In this document: one piece after another, positions 18,478-27,334 of the stretch | Layout of the letters: the number at the start of each line of letters is the position of its first letter | Position numbering within the stretch: position 1 is the stretch's first letter | NCBI RefSeq assembly: GCF_011682145.1 | Contig: NZ_WHJH01000007.1 | Span: 124,001-188,000 of the forward strand | DNA from: Massilia mucilaginosa | Lineage (GTDB): Bacteria; Pseudomonadota; Gammaproteobacteria; Burkholderiales; Burkholderiaceae_D | Reading direction: 5' to 3' | DNA: 64,000 bases | Program-made: the position numbers and the translations under genes | Notes under the pieces: model-generated | What the model saw: only the letters and a program-made list of their open reading frames with translations | Database searches by the model: none | What the model was told of the DNA's origin: nothing

Positions 18478-19074
18478 TCAGTACACGGCGCGCGCGAGGC
18501 GCAGCACTTTGGAGCTGAGCGTGATATTCGCGGCGCGCGCCGCCTCGGCGTTGAATTCGAAGGCGATGCGCTTGTCCTCGACGCCCAGTTCGACCATGAT
18601 CCCCTGGCGCGCCGCGCCCTTCGCGTCCGACACGGTCAGCACGCCTTCCTGCCGGGCCGACTGCGCCAGCAGGGCCACGCTGTCGCTTTCGGAGGCGCTC
18701 ACGAAGACGATCTGGCATTGCTTGAGCGCGTCCCCGCCCGAGCGCGGGTAGGCGATCGTCATTTTCGCTTCGCCCAGTGGTTTGCCCTCCAGGCTGGCGA
18801 GCAGCTTGCCGAAGGGATCGCGCCCGAGCACGCACAGCCTGACCAGGGGCGCGTCCGGATTCGGGAAGGTGCTGAACAGGGCGATGTTGTAGATGAATGC
18901 CGCTTTCGCGGCATATTCCGCGGCGGCCTGGGCTTGCGCCTGGGCGGGCGCGGGCAGCAGCAGGGCCAGCGCCAGGGCGCAGAAGCGCCGCCGGCGGGCG
19001 GCGCGCACGGGAGCGCAAGCGGGAGCGGGCACGGCAACGGGAGCGGCGCTGGGCTTGGGTCTGTGGCGCATCAT
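18478..19074 (-). CDS. yfiR: YfiR family periplasmic regulator (DUF4154)
   Basis: A 198-residue protein with a basic, then hydrophobic N terminus ending in Ala-rich signal-peptide sequence (FCALALALLLPAPAQAQAQ). The mature part fits YfiR: YAAKAAFIYNIALFSTFPN, LCVLGRDPFGKLLASLEGKPL, CQIVFVSASES, LTVSDAKGAARQGIMVELGVEDKRIAFEFN. YfiR of Pseudomonas represses the cyclase YfiN from the periplasm. The start at ATG 19074 overlaps the receptor stop as ATGA; a second ATG follows immediately. Symbol by family, not orthology proof. Confidence 0.88.
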   Translation of the reverse strand: MMRHRPKPSAAPVAVPAPACAPVRAARRRRFCALALALLLPAPAQAQAQAAAEYAAKAAFIYNIALFSTFPNPDAPLVRLCVLGRDPFGKLLASLEGKPLGEAKMTIAYPRSGGDALKQCQIVFVSASESDSVALLAQSARQEGVLTVSDAKGAARQGIMVELGVEDKRIAFEFNAEAARAANITLSSKVLRLARAVY

Positions 19075-21098
19075 CGGAAGGTGTAGCTCGCCTGGATGCG
19101 CCAGCTGCGTCCATCCTGGGCGATGGCGTTCAGGTAGCGCGCCGGCGAGCCGCTGTCGTAGTGCTCTTCGCTGGCCGAATCGGCGTAGTGCTTGCCGAGC
19201 AGGTTGTAGATGCTGGCGGACAGTTCGACGTGTTTGCCCAGCGCGCCGCTGAGCACGGTCAGGTTGACCAGGCCGAAGCCGCCCACCTGGCCGCCGGCCG
19301 TGGTGCGGCGGCGGCTGGTGAACTGGCATTCGAGCGCGGCGCGCAGGGTATCGCCCCAGAGTGGCTTGGCGTAGTTCAGCTTGAACAACTGGCGCGGCGA
19401 GTTGCTCAGCCATTCACCGCTGGTGCCGTTGTGCGCGTATTGCAGGCTGATGCTGGTCTTGAGCGAACTGCCGTCGTTGCGCAGCCATTCGGCCTCGAAC
19501 TCGGCGCCTTTGGAGCGCGCCGAATCGATATTCGAATGAAACAGCCGGCTGTCGAGCGGGTCGGTGGTGAGGGCGACCAGATCGGTGAGGCGGTACTGGA
19601 ACAGCGAGGCGGTTGCCCTGAAATTTTCGGACGGAAAATATTCGCCGATCAGTTCATAGGTCTGGATGCGCTCCGGTTTGAGTCCGGGATTGAGCTTGTA
19701 GCCGGTGCTGGTGGCGTAGTGGCGCTCGTAGGAGTTGGGCGAGCGGAACGCGGTGCCGTACAGGGCTTTGAGCGTGCTGTGCGCGGCCGCTTTATAGATC
19801 AGCGCGAGGCGCGGATTGCTGTTGCCGCCGCCTTCGTCGTCGTGGTCGTGGCGCAGGCCGGCGTTGAGGATGAGCCGTTCGCCCAGCCGGAACTCGTCCT
19901 GCACGTAAAGCCCGGCGCGTTTCTTGGGGCGCTCGCTGAGCAGATACGATGCGTAGGGGGCCAGGTCGTAGTTGATCATCGTGCGCTTGTGGTCGCTGGC
20001 GTACTCGGCGCCGGCGATGATCTTGTGATTGCGAAATGCCGTGCTCAGCAGGCGCAATTCGGTGGACACGGTGCGGCTTTCGGCGGCGTCGATATTCACC
20101 GTTGCGCTGTCGGCGACGTAGATGTAGGTGCCCTGGTAGCGGTAGTTGCGCAGATTGACGCCGGCGTGCACTTCCAGGGTCGGGCTCAGCGCCGCCTGCC
20201 AGGCCGCGCTGGCGGACACGTACTCGTCGCTGGTCTGGCTGCGCGGATCGTTGAACTGCTGGCCGTAGGATGCGGTCGGGATGCCCTTGGTGCGCCGTCC
20301 GGCATAGGCGCTGGCCGAGAAGCCGCCCCAGCTCAGCCTGGCAAAGGCGCGCTTGTAGAGGTCATGGTCGAGCTGGCGCGCCACGCCGAAGTTGGGGGCG
20401 CCATCGTCGTATTCGGGAAAGTACTGGTCGCCGCCCTTGCGTTCGAGCCAGGACGCGCCCAGCAGCAGGTCGAGCCCATTGGTGTAGCCGAAGCCGGTGG
20501 CGATGCGGGCCTTGCGCGTGGCGGCGCTGGCGGCGCTGGCGGCCAGGGTGGTGCCCTGGAGCGCGGCGCCGGTCTTGGTGATGACGTTGACGACGCCGAA
20601 AAATGCGCTGCTGCCGTACATGGCCGAGCCCGGTCCGGGCACGAATTCGACCCGCTCGACCAGGCTGACATCGATCGGGAATTCGGTGCCGACGGCGCCC
20701 TGGTCGTACACCATGTCGTTGAGGCGGCGGCCGTCGACCAGGATCAGCAGGCGGGTGTTGAAGTCGCCCGGGCGGCCGGAGCCGCGCGTGCCGACGTAGC
20801 TGTAGTTGCGGTCGTCCGTCACGTAGACCCCGCGCACGCTGCGCAGGATGTCGGCCAGCGAGCGGTAGCCGAAGCGGCGGATGTCGTCGGCGGTGATCAC
20901 CGACACCGACGAGGGCGCTTCGCTGATTTTCTGGGCGAACTTGGAGGCGGTGATGATTTCCAGGTTGAGCAATTGTTCGATCGGCAAGGCGTTCAGGTCT
21001 TGCTGGTAGTCGGGCTCGGCCACGGCGGGCGAGGCCAGGCTGGCCAGCGCGGCGGCGAGCGCGACGGCGCGCAGGGGAGGGTTCGGTGTCGGAGTCAT
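19071..21098 (-). CDS. TonB-dependent outer membrane receptor
   Basis: A 675-residue protein starting at ATG 21098 with a signal peptide ending near SPAVAEPD. The plug domain (about 45-160) includes SVSVITADDIRRFGYRSLADILRSVRGVYV and VERVEFVPGPGSAMYGSSAFFGVVNVIT; the rest is a 22-strand barrel with an aromatic C-terminal strand (QASYTFR). The plug style (LNLEIITASKFAQKISEAPSS) is that of the group often paired with YfiR and GGDEF genes, as here. The ligand is unknown. It heads a three-gene operon with translational overlap into yfiR. Confidence 0.92.
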   Translation of the reverse strand: MTPTPNPPLRAVALAAALASLASPAVAEPDYQQDLNALPIEQLLNLEIITASKFAQKISEAPSSVSVITADDIRRFGYRSLADILRSVRGVYVTDDRNYSYVGTRGSGRPGDFNTRLLILVDGRRLNDMVYDQGAVGTEFPIDVSLVERVEFVPGPGSAMYGSSAFFGVVNVITKTGAALQGTTLAASAASAATRKARIATGFGYTNGLDLLLGASWLERKGGDQYFPEYDDGAPNFGVARQLDHDLYKRAFARLSWGGFSASAYAGRRTKGIPTASYGQQFNDPRSQTSDEYVSASAAWQAALSPTLEVHAGVNLRNYRYQGTYIYVADSATVNIDAAESRTVSTELRLLSTAFRNHKIIAGAEYASDHKRTMINYDLAPYASYLLSERPKKRAGLYVQDEFRLGERLILNAGLRHDHDDEGGGNSNPRLALIYKAAAHSTLKALYGTAFRSPNSYERHYATSTGYKLNPGLKPERIQTYELIGEYFPSENFRATASLFQYRLTDLVALTTDPLDSRLFHSNIDSARSKGAEFEAEWLRNDGSSLKTSISLQYAHNGTSGEWLSNSPRQLFKLNYAKPLWGDTLRAALECQFTSRRRTTAGGQVGGFGLVNLTVLSGALGKHVELSASIYNLLGKHYADSASEEHYDSGSPARYLNAIAQDGRSWRIQASYTFR

Positions 21099-21494
21099 GT
21101 CCAGGTCCTGCGCTGTGGCCGCCAAGCGATGCCGGGGCGGAAGGCCCGCGTGCTTGGTGCGGGAATGTTTCCAGTGGTCAACTTAGTAGTCCAGTGTAAG
21201 ATTGTCCGACACGCAGCTTGTTGATTAAGGTTAAGCATGGGACTGCGGGGTGGGATTGCCGCAACAGCGCTGGCGGGCCGGTACATTGCCGGTTTGGTAT
21301 CGTGATCGGATACGCTTCGTCGTGCCGGAAGCGTCTTTGGGGTTGATGGGCTAGCAAGGCGATGAGTGGAAGCGATTTGCTTGATAATCAGCAATGAGGT
21401 CATCGCTGTTGCGGCCTCTTGCGCGTAGCGCCAGCGCGACAGACGACCGGTCACATGCCATCCGGGAACCTGAGATGCATATTCAGCGACATGG
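21099..21494. other. Intergenic region with no recognised gene
   Basis: The 396 bases between the divergently transcribed receptor operon and the small membrane protein gene must contain the receptor promoter and ribosome binding site. A relatively AT-rich part is at about 21180-21235 (GTAAGATTGT, TTGATTAAGGTTAAG). No convincing ORF, hairpin terminator or RNA was seen. Confidence 0.5.
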
Positions 21495-21848
21495 ATGTTC
21501 GGTACTTTACTTCCCTGCGCCGCAGCGCGTGCCGCGTCGGGAGAAGACAACTTGGGGAATGTAGTGGAGGGTTTAATCTACGGCGCATGCCTGCTGATAT
21601 TGATGTGCTTCGGCATGCTGTACGCCCTGTTCAAGGGCGGGAAAAGCTGGTGGAGCAGGATCAATACGGTCGGGATCGTGGTGTTGATCGATCTGGCAGT
21701 GATCGGGGTCGTCATCCTGCTCGATATGTTCATGCCGATGCGGATCAAGGACCTTCTCAATACGCCGATTCCCTGGCTGATGGGGGCGATTCCGGGTTGG
21801 TACTACGCGTATCGGGCCAGCCTGGACAAGGTCGCCGTGGCACGGTGA
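21495..21848 (+). CDS. Small hypothetical membrane protein
   Basis: A 117-residue protein starting at ATG 21495. It has two clear hydrophobic helices (VVEGLIYGACLLILMCFGMLYALF and INTVGIVVLIDLAVIGVVILL) and a third weaker one (PIPWLMGAIPGWYYAY), with a possible cleavable N terminus (LLPCAAARAASG). I do not recognise the family. Coding bias and hydrophobic pattern support it being real, but no neighbour suggests a role. Confidence 0.55.
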   Translation: MFGTLLPCAAARAASGEDNLGNVVEGLIYGACLLILMCFGMLYALFKGGKSWWSRINTVGIVVLIDLAVIGVVILLDMFMPMRIKDLLNTPIPWLMGAIPGWYYAYRASLDKVAVAR

Positions 21849-22042
21849 GCGGGAGGTCGCCGCATGGATCGTCGGGTCCGGCAAATGGCGCACGCATGCG
21901 GGAGGTATCCGACGCGGCGTGGCAGGGCGGCGTCGGAGCAGTTATCGGGGAAGGCCGGCAGCGTGGGCGGTCCGGCAATGATGGCGGCGGCGCCGGGAAG
22001 CGCCGGCCGGCGTCAACAGGTGACGAGCCCGGATGCTCTGGG

Positions 22043-22618
22043 TTATATCAGCGGTGCCAGATGTGGCGCAAGAATGTCTTCGAGCGTTAACGGTGCGAGG
22101 CTGTTTTCTCCTTCGCACAATTCAAACAGATAGTTGTTGGCATCGCGATTGCGGAATTCCTGGTCGAAAAGCAGCACGCCGTAATGGCCGTTGCGGTCGT
22201 AGAAGAAATGGTCCGCCGAGTTTTGGTCGACCTCGCAGTGGCCGAAGCAGACAAAGTCGGCATTCATGCGCGCGATGTCATCGTCCGGAAAATCCTCGCT
22301 GTCGCGGTAGTCTTCCCAGCACCATTTGGCGTCGAGGACGTCGACCAGGCCACCGAAAGGATGGGGGAAGCCGGGGCGCGAGCTGAACGTGAGGGCAAAG
22401 CCATCGATGTTGATGTCGATGGAAAATCCACCGAGCGTAAGCAGAATGTGCTTGAGATCGGGCGGGACGGGAAAGCCGGTTTTCTGCTCGATGGCGGCGA
22501 TGGATTGCGCCGTTTCGCAGGGCGAGAAATCGTGGCGCGAGCGTGGCGCACCGGGTGCCGCGGCCCGTTCTTTCAGGGCGTGCAGCGCGGTCAGGATGGT
22601 GGGAAGGGATGGTGTCAT
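22043..22618 (-). CDS. SMI1/KNR4-like (SUKH) family protein
   Basis: A 191-residue soluble protein starting at ATG 22618. It has the SUKH pattern: AIEQKTGFPVPPDLKHILLTLGGFSI (an N-terminal helix with P.DL..lL...nG), a central beta sheet with GLVDVLDAKWCWEDYRD, FVCFGHCEVDQNSADHFFYDRNGHYGVLLFDQE and a short C-terminal helix. SUKH proteins are common immunity proteins of polymorphic toxins but also occur alone. No toxin gene is adjacent. It lies upstream of a low-information stretch and tRNA-Lys. Confidence 0.8.
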   Translation of the reverse strand: MTPSLPTILTALHALKERAAAPGAPRSRHDFSPCETAQSIAAIEQKTGFPVPPDLKHILLTLGGFSIDINIDGFALTFSSRPGFPHPFGGLVDVLDAKWCWEDYRDSEDFPDDDIARMNADFVCFGHCEVDQNSADHFFYDRNGHYGVLLFDQEFRNRDANNYLFELCEGENSLAPLTLEDILAPHLAPLI

Positions 22619-22900
22619 GCAGAGCCTGATGGTGAGGTGTGGAGGGCTGGCTGGGGCGGCGCGTTTCGTGCTGAGACAGGGCAGGTCTGAGCACGGCTTG
22701 TCGAGATCATCGCCGCTTTCACGCGCACTGACAAGTAGCCGCACGGCCGCTTGGAATGCCGGTACCGGTGGACATCAATGTTATCTATATGTGGGACAGG
22801 GAGCAGCTGCTGCTGTATTGGGAAGACTATTTCTTGAACGCCGTGCTCGCAACCCCATGCCGCGCCGATCAGTCATCAAGGAGTATGATCGTGTGAATGC
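22619..22900. other. Intergenic stretch without recognised genes
   Basis: About 280 bases upstream of the SMI1-like gene. Short frames exist but none has a credible start, family motif or coding bias. A promoter for the SMI1-like gene must lie here; nothing else was identified. Confidence 0.4.
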
Positions 22901-22931
22901 AAAAAAAGGTTTCGCGCCGAAGCGGGAAACC
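22901..22931 (-). terminator. Rho-independent terminator of tRNA-Lys
   Basis: Read on the minus strand, a stem GGTTTC..CGC with loop TTCG and GCG..GAAACC is followed directly by a run of seven T residues. It lies 23 bases downstream of the tRNA 3' end, as expected for a tRNA transcript terminator. Confidence 0.85.
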
Positions 22932-22953
22932 CTGTTCTGTACTGCTGTATTCG

Positions 22954-23029
22954 TGGTAGGCCGTGCGGGATTCGAACCTGCGACCAACGGATTAAAAGTC
23001 CGCTGCTCTACCAGCTGAGCTAACGACCC
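22954..23029 (-). tRNA. tRNA-Lys (anticodon TTT)
   Basis: A 76-nt cloverleaf on the minus strand beginning GGGTCGTTAGCTCAG and ending with encoded CCA. Acceptor stem GGGTCGT pairs with the ACGGCCT region (with a G-T pair), the D loop has AGCTCAGCTGGTAGAGC, the anticodon loop is CTTTTAA giving anticodon TTT (Lys), and the T arm is CAGGTTCGAATCCTG. A terminator follows downstream. Confidence 0.96.
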
Positions 23030-23110
23030 GAAGAAGCAAGATTATAGGGGGCATCCACGCTTCTGTCAAATGCCCCAGCACACATTTTTTACCGTGGTGT
23101 GACGCTCAGC

Positions 23111-23872
23111 TTACTTCAGCACCGCCAGCCGGTCCTTGGCCGCCTGCGCCGCGCTCGACTCCGGATACTTGGCGACCAGGTCCTTGAGCGCCTTCCTGGC
23201 GTTCTTGGTGTCCTTCAACTCGGTGTAGCTGCTGGCGATGTTGAGCATCGCGTCCGGCGCCTTGGCGCTGTCGCGGTACTGGCTCACCACCAGTTCCTGG
23301 GCCGAGATGGCGTTCTTGTAGTCGCGCAGCGCGTAGTAGGCGTTGCCCAGCCAGTACTGCGCGTTGGCGGCGTAGCCCGAGGCCGGATAGCGGCGCACGA
23401 AGTCGCCCAGCGCCGAGGCCGCGCTCTTGTAGTCGCCGCCCTTGAACAGGGCCATGGCCGCGTCGTAGGTGCGCTGCTCGTTCGGATCGACCGCAGCCTC
23501 GCGTCCGTCGATGGTCACCTGGCGCGGCTCGAGCTTGCGCAGGCGCTCGTCGAGGTCGGTGTAAAAATCTTTCTGGCGCTTCTGGGCATTGGCCAGTTCG
23601 TTGGTCAGCACTTCCACCTGGCCGCGCAATTTGGCGATCTCGGACAGGGTCTGCTCCTGCTGGTTCACCATGTCGAGCGCGCTGCTGCGGTCGGACTTGC
23701 TGTCGATGCGGGCATTGAGCTCGCGCGCGATGGTGTCGACCTTGGCGCGCAATTCGAGGATGGCCTTGCGTGCTTCATCATCGTCGAGCAGGCCGGCGTG
23801 GCTCTGCAGCGGCACCCAGGCGGCCAGCGCCAGGCAGGCGGCGGCAATGCGGGACTTGGACAGTGTGATCAT
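23111..23872 (-). CDS. cpoB: Cell division coordinator CpoB (YbgF), Tol-Pal accessory protein
   Basis: A 253-residue protein starting at ATG 23872. It has a signal peptide (ACLALAAWVPLQSHA), then an N-terminal coiled coil (about residues 30-105: AILELRAKVDTIARELNARI ... RGQVEVLTNELANAQKRQ), and C-terminal TPR repeats (YDAAMALFKGGDYKSAASALGDF, YWLGNAYYALRDYKNAI, LNIASSYTELKDTKNA). CpoB coordinates Tol-Pal with PBP1B during division. It is the last gene of the tol-pal operon, 117 bases after pal. Confidence 0.95.
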   Translation of the reverse strand: MITLSKSRIAAACLALAAWVPLQSHAGLLDDDEARKAILELRAKVDTIARELNARIDSKSDRSSALDMVNQQEQTLSEIAKLRGQVEVLTNELANAQKRQKDFYTDLDERLRKLEPRQVTIDGREAAVDPNEQRTYDAAMALFKGGDYKSAASALGDFVRRYPASGYAANAQYWLGNAYYALRDYKNAISAQELVVSQYRDSAKAPDAMLNIASSYTELKDTKNARKALKDLVAKYPESSAAQAAKDRLAVLK

Positions 23873-23989
23873 GATCGTGACTCTTTCAAAACCGTTGAAA
23901 CTACAGCACCGTGGCACAAGGTCAGCGGGGCGGGCACAGTTCGCACTGCGCGCCGCCCCGATGGTCCGGATGCCGCTTACGGCAAGCGA

Positions 23990-24517
23990 TTAATAGACGA
24001 TGTCGGCACGACGGTTTTCGGTCCATGCCGCTTCGCCACCACCGGTCGCTTTAGGCTTTTCTTCGCCCAGCGAGACGGCTTCCATCTGCGACTCCGCTAC
24101 GCCCAGCGACGCCATCGATTTACGAACGGCTTCAGCACGTTTCTGGCCCAGTGCCAGGTTGTACTCGGTGCCGCCGCGTTCATCGGTATTGCCCTGGATG
24201 ATGATCTTGCGGGTCTTGTTCTTGGTCAGGTAGCCGGCGTGGTTCTCGACGACCGGTTTGCCATCTTCGCGCACGACGTAGCTGTCGAGGTCGAAGTAGA
24301 TGCTGCGGTTAGCCAGCACGCCTTTTGGATCGTTGACCGGATCGATGACCGATTCGGTCGTTTGGGTGGTGACTTCGCGCGTGTCGTCTTTCACGACGGT
24401 CTTGCCGGCAACCGGCTTTTCGGTCACTTGTACCGGCGTGTCTTTGACCGGGGTGTTGCAAGCGGACAGCAGGGCGGCGCTGGTGACGATGAATGCGAGG
24501 GTTTTAAAATTGCGCAT
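23990..24517 (-). CDS. pal: Peptidoglycan-associated lipoprotein Pal
   Basis: A 175-residue lipoprotein. The lipobox is LLSAC with the lipidated Cys at residue 20. After a flexible linker, the OmpA-like peptidoglycan-binding domain (about 70-175) contains IYFDLDSYVV, GNTDERGGTEYNLALGQKRA and ENRRADIVY. Pal anchors the outer membrane to peptidoglycan and binds TolB. It lies 55 bases downstream of tolB. Confidence 0.97.
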   Translation of the reverse strand: MRNFKTLAFIVTSAALLSACNTPVKDTPVQVTEKPVAGKTVVKDDTREVTTQTTESVIDPVNDPKGVLANRSIYFDLDSYVVREDGKPVVENHAGYLTKNKTRKIIIQGNTDERGGTEYNLALGQKRAEAVRKSMASLGVAESQMEAVSLGEEKPKATGGGEAAWTENRRADIVY

Positions 24518-24572
24518 GGGTGTTTTCTCCTGGACGGTGTTAAAAATAACGTGAACGATGTTGTTACTGCGA

Positions 24573-25835
24573 TTACTTCATGAAGGGACCCCAGTTGGGC
24601 TCCCTGATGTTTCCTGCCTGGGTTGTTAAGCGCTGCTTGACCCTTCCATCGACCGACACCACAGCCAGCGAAGTACGACCGCCGCCTTTGGTTGCGTACA
24701 TGATGTATTTGCCGTTTGGCGAAAAACTCGGTTCGGTGGCCGCATCGGCCAGGCGCAGTTCCTGGCCGCTGGCCAGGTCCATCGCATAGAGGGAATAGCC
24801 ACCGTCACGCTGGGATACCCAGGCCAGGGTTTTGCCGTCCGAGGAGACGCGCGGGCTGATATTGTAACTGCCATTGAAGGTCACGCGTTGCGCGTTGCCG
24901 CCGGCCGCTGGCATTTTGTAGATTTGCGGACCGCCGCTGCGGTCGCTGGTGAAATAGATGGTCTGGCCGTCGGCCGAGAATTGCGGCTCGGTGTCGATGC
25001 CGTTACTGTTCGACACGCGGCGCAGGCCGCTGCCGTCGATGCCCACCACATACACCTGGGTGTGGCCGTCTTTCGACAATGCCATCGTCAGGCGCGTGCC
25101 GTCGGGCGACCAGGACGGTGCCGAGTTGCTGCCTTTTTCATTGACCACGATCTTGCGCGCGCCCGTGACCAGGTCTTGCACATAGATGATCGGCTTGCGC
25201 TTTTCGAACGAGACGTAAGCGACCTTGCCGCCGTCGGGCGACCATGACGGCGAAATGATCGGTTCGTTCGAGCGCACCGCGACCTGCACGCCTTCGCCAT
25301 CGGCGTCGGCGATTTCGAGGCGGTAGTCGCGCGCGCCGCGGTTTTCATTCACGTAGGCGACGCGGGTGGAAAAGGCGCCGCGGCTGCCGGTCAGTTTTTC
25401 GTAGATGTCGTCGGCGATCTTGTGGGCCGACAGGCGCGTGTATTTCGGCTGCGCGGACTGGGTCATGCCCGACAACTGGCTGGTCTTGATGGTGTCGTGC
25501 AGCTTGTAGCGCACTTCAAAGCGGCCATCGGCCAGTTTCTGCACGCTGCCGACCACCAGCGCATCGGCGCCGCGCGACTTCCAGCTGCCGTAGTCGATGG
25601 AGGACGTGTCCGACAGGGTGCCGGCGTCGATGATCTTGAAAACGCCGCTGCGTTCGAGGTCGGCCCGGATAATGGCCGACACCTGGGCCGGCGCCACGCC
25701 TTCGTCGGCGAAGGCGGCAATGGCGATCGGGATCTGGTTATTGCCGTAACCGGCGATTTCAATCTTCAGCTGGGCCTGGGCGCTGGCGCCGGTGAGCAAG
25801 CTTGCGCTGAGTATCAGATAGTGTAGTTTCTTCAT
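24573..25835 (-). CDS. tolB: Tol-Pal system protein TolB
   Basis: A 420-residue periplasmic protein with a signal peptide ending in GASAQAQ. The N-terminal domain (about 25-165: IPIAIAAFADEG, IIRADLERSGVFKIID) precedes a six-bladed beta-propeller with repeated SPDGGKVAYVSF, SPDGTRLTMAL, SADGQTIYFTSDR and SSDGKTLAWVS blades. It binds Pal and is essential for the outer membrane invagination role of Tol-Pal. It lies 39 bases after tolA. Confidence 0.97.
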   Translation of the reverse strand: MKKLHYLILSASLLTGASAQAQLKIEIAGYGNNQIPIAIAAFADEGVAPAQVSAIIRADLERSGVFKIIDAGTLSDTSSIDYGSWKSRGADALVVGSVQKLADGRFEVRYKLHDTIKTSQLSGMTQSAQPKYTRLSAHKIADDIYEKLTGSRGAFSTRVAYVNENRGARDYRLEIADADGEGVQVAVRSNEPIISPSWSPDGGKVAYVSFEKRKPIIYVQDLVTGARKIVVNEKGSNSAPSWSPDGTRLTMALSKDGHTQVYVVGIDGSGLRRVSNSNGIDTEPQFSADGQTIYFTSDRSGGPQIYKMPAAGGNAQRVTFNGSYNISPRVSSDGKTLAWVSQRDGGYSLYAMDLASGQELRLADAATEPSFSPNGKYIMYATKGGGRTSLAVVSVDGRVKQRLTTQAGNIREPNWGPFMK

Positions 25836-25874
25836 GGTTCCATTCGGTGAAAAATCGTGGCGCGTGAAGGTGGA

Positions 25875-26891
25875 TCAGTTCATTTCTTTCAGGGCGAAGC
25901 CAATTTCGAGAGAGCGTTCTACCGTACCATCTTTTTTCTTTGGCAGTGGTGACGATTTGATAATGCTTTTTTCCACAGCATCATCGAAAGCGGCGACACC
26001 GCTGCTCTTGACCAGTTTGACCGAGATGATCTCGCCGGTCGGCAATTGTTCGATCCGGAACACCGCCCTCGGATTGCCGGAATAGGCTTCGCTGTTCACA
26101 TAGCCACCCTTGGCGTTCTTGATCTTGGCGGTGATGCTGGCAATGTAGCCGGTATCGCTGCGCGGCGCGCTCGATTTCTCGGCCTCGCCGGCGCCGCCGG
26201 CAGCCCCGGTGATTCGGCGCATTTCATCGGCCCGCATTTTATCGAGTTTTTTCTGCTCCTCGGCGGCCTTTTTATCCTTGGCGGCTTTTTCCTGGGCCAG
26301 TTTCTCGGCCTTGTCGTCGGCTTGCTTTTCAGCCTGCTTCTCGGCCAGCTGCTTTTGCTGGTCCTGCTTCTGCTGTTCCAGCTTTTTCTGGTCGAGTTTC
26401 TTCTGCTCGTCGAGTTTCCTCAGTTCGAGCAGTCTCTTTTCTTCAGCCAGTTCCTTGCGCGCTTTTTCAAGCGCCTGTTTTTCCTCAAGCAAGCGCTCCT
26501 GCTTGCGCTTTTCTTCCTTGAGCTTCTTTTCGCGTTCGAGCGCGATGTCCGGCCTGGCGACCGGCGGCTTTTCCACCGGCGGCGGTTCGACCGGCTTCGG
26601 AATGACTTTTTCGACCAGCTTCGGCGGCGGCGGTGGCGGCTGGCGCACCGGCGGCGGCGCTTCGCGCGGCTCGGGCGGGGCGGCGGCCGACTCGGTTTTC
26701 ATGTCCCAGATTTCCGCTTCGGTTTCGGTCGGCACCGTGTTCTGCCAGCTGATGCCGGCCCACAGGAACAGCAGCAGACCGGCGTGCACGGCCAGCGCCA
26801 GCGCGACCGACGGGACGCGGCTCGGCTCGGGCGGCACGGTGTAGGGGCCGCTAGGCGCGGCGGCGGGAGTCAGGGGCGCCATCGTCTTCAC
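25875..26891 (-). CDS. tolA: Tol-Pal system protein TolA
   Basis: A 338-residue protein with one N-terminal membrane helix (VALALAVHAGLLLFLWAGI), a Pro-rich stretch (about 70-115), then a long Lys/Glu/Ala/Gln coiled coil (about 125-235, with KKLDQKKLEQQKQDQQKQ) that spans the periplasm. The C-terminal TonB/TolA domain (YVNSEAYSGNPRAVFRIEQL, AFDDAVEKSI) follows. TolA links the TolQR motor to TolB/Pal. The start at ATG 26891 overlaps the tolR stop (ATGA). Confidence 0.95.
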   Translation of the reverse strand: MKTMAPLTPAAAPSGPYTVPPEPSRVPSVALALAVHAGLLLFLWAGISWQNTVPTETEAEIWDMKTESAAAPPEPREAPPPVRQPPPPPPKLVEKVIPKPVEPPPVEKPPVARPDIALEREKKLKEEKRKQERLLEEKQALEKARKELAEEKRLLELRKLDEQKKLDQKKLEQQKQDQQKQLAEKQAEKQADDKAEKLAQEKAAKDKKAAEEQKKLDKMRADEMRRITGAAGGAGEAEKSSAPRSDTGYIASITAKIKNAKGGYVNSEAYSGNPRAVFRIEQLPTGEIISVKLVKSSGVAAFDDAVEKSIIKSSPLPKKKDGTVERSLEIGFALKEMN

Positions 26892-27322
26892 TTGGTGGCA
26901 AGGCCGACCCGGTTGATACCCATCTTTTTCGCTTCCGAGATGAGCTGGATCACGTCGTCGTACTTGCTCTCGCGGTCGCCGGCGATCATCACCGGGTACG
27001 CCGGATGCTCGGCGTGCAAGGCGCGCAGGCGGCGCATCACGGCGGCGCGGTCCGCCAATTGCTCGGCCGCGGCACTGTTCTTGCCGTTGATGCCGATGCT
27101 CAAGCTGGCGTCAGGTTTCAGCACGATCTGGATATAGTCGTCCGGCGGCAGCGCGGATTTCTCCGCGCTCGGCAGGTTGATCACGCTCGGGCTGTTGGCT
27201 GGCGGCACGACCATGAAAATGATCAGCAACACCAGCATCACGTCGATGTAGGGGACGACGTTGATTTCGGACTTGAACTTGCGTTTGCGTCCGCCGCGCA
27301 GGCTGCTGGAAAACGATGCCAT
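26888..27322 (-). CDS. tolR: Tol-Pal proton channel subunit TolR (ExbD family)
   Basis: A 144-residue protein with a basic N terminus (GGRKRKFKSEINVVPYID), one membrane helix VMLVLLIIFMVV preceded by the conserved proton-carrying Asp of YIDVM, and a periplasmic ExbD/TolR domain (VLKPDASLSIGINGKN, VMIAGDRESKYDDVIQL). It works with TolQ as the proton motive force driven stator for TolA. It starts 12 bases after tolQ. Confidence 0.97.
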   Translation of the reverse strand: MASFSSSLRGGRKRKFKSEINVVPYIDVMLVLLIIFMVVPPANSPSVINLPSAEKSALPPDDYIQIVLKPDASLSIGINGKNSAAAEQLADRAAVMRRLRALHAEHPAYPVMIAGDRESKYDDVIQLISEAKKMGINRVGLATK

Positions 27323-27334
27323 GAGTGCCTCCGA

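Noticed and set aside
22619-22900. Possible small genes between the SMI1-like gene and tRNA-Lys
   Set aside because: Short frames lack ribosome binding sites, motifs or codon bias typical of neighbouring genes.
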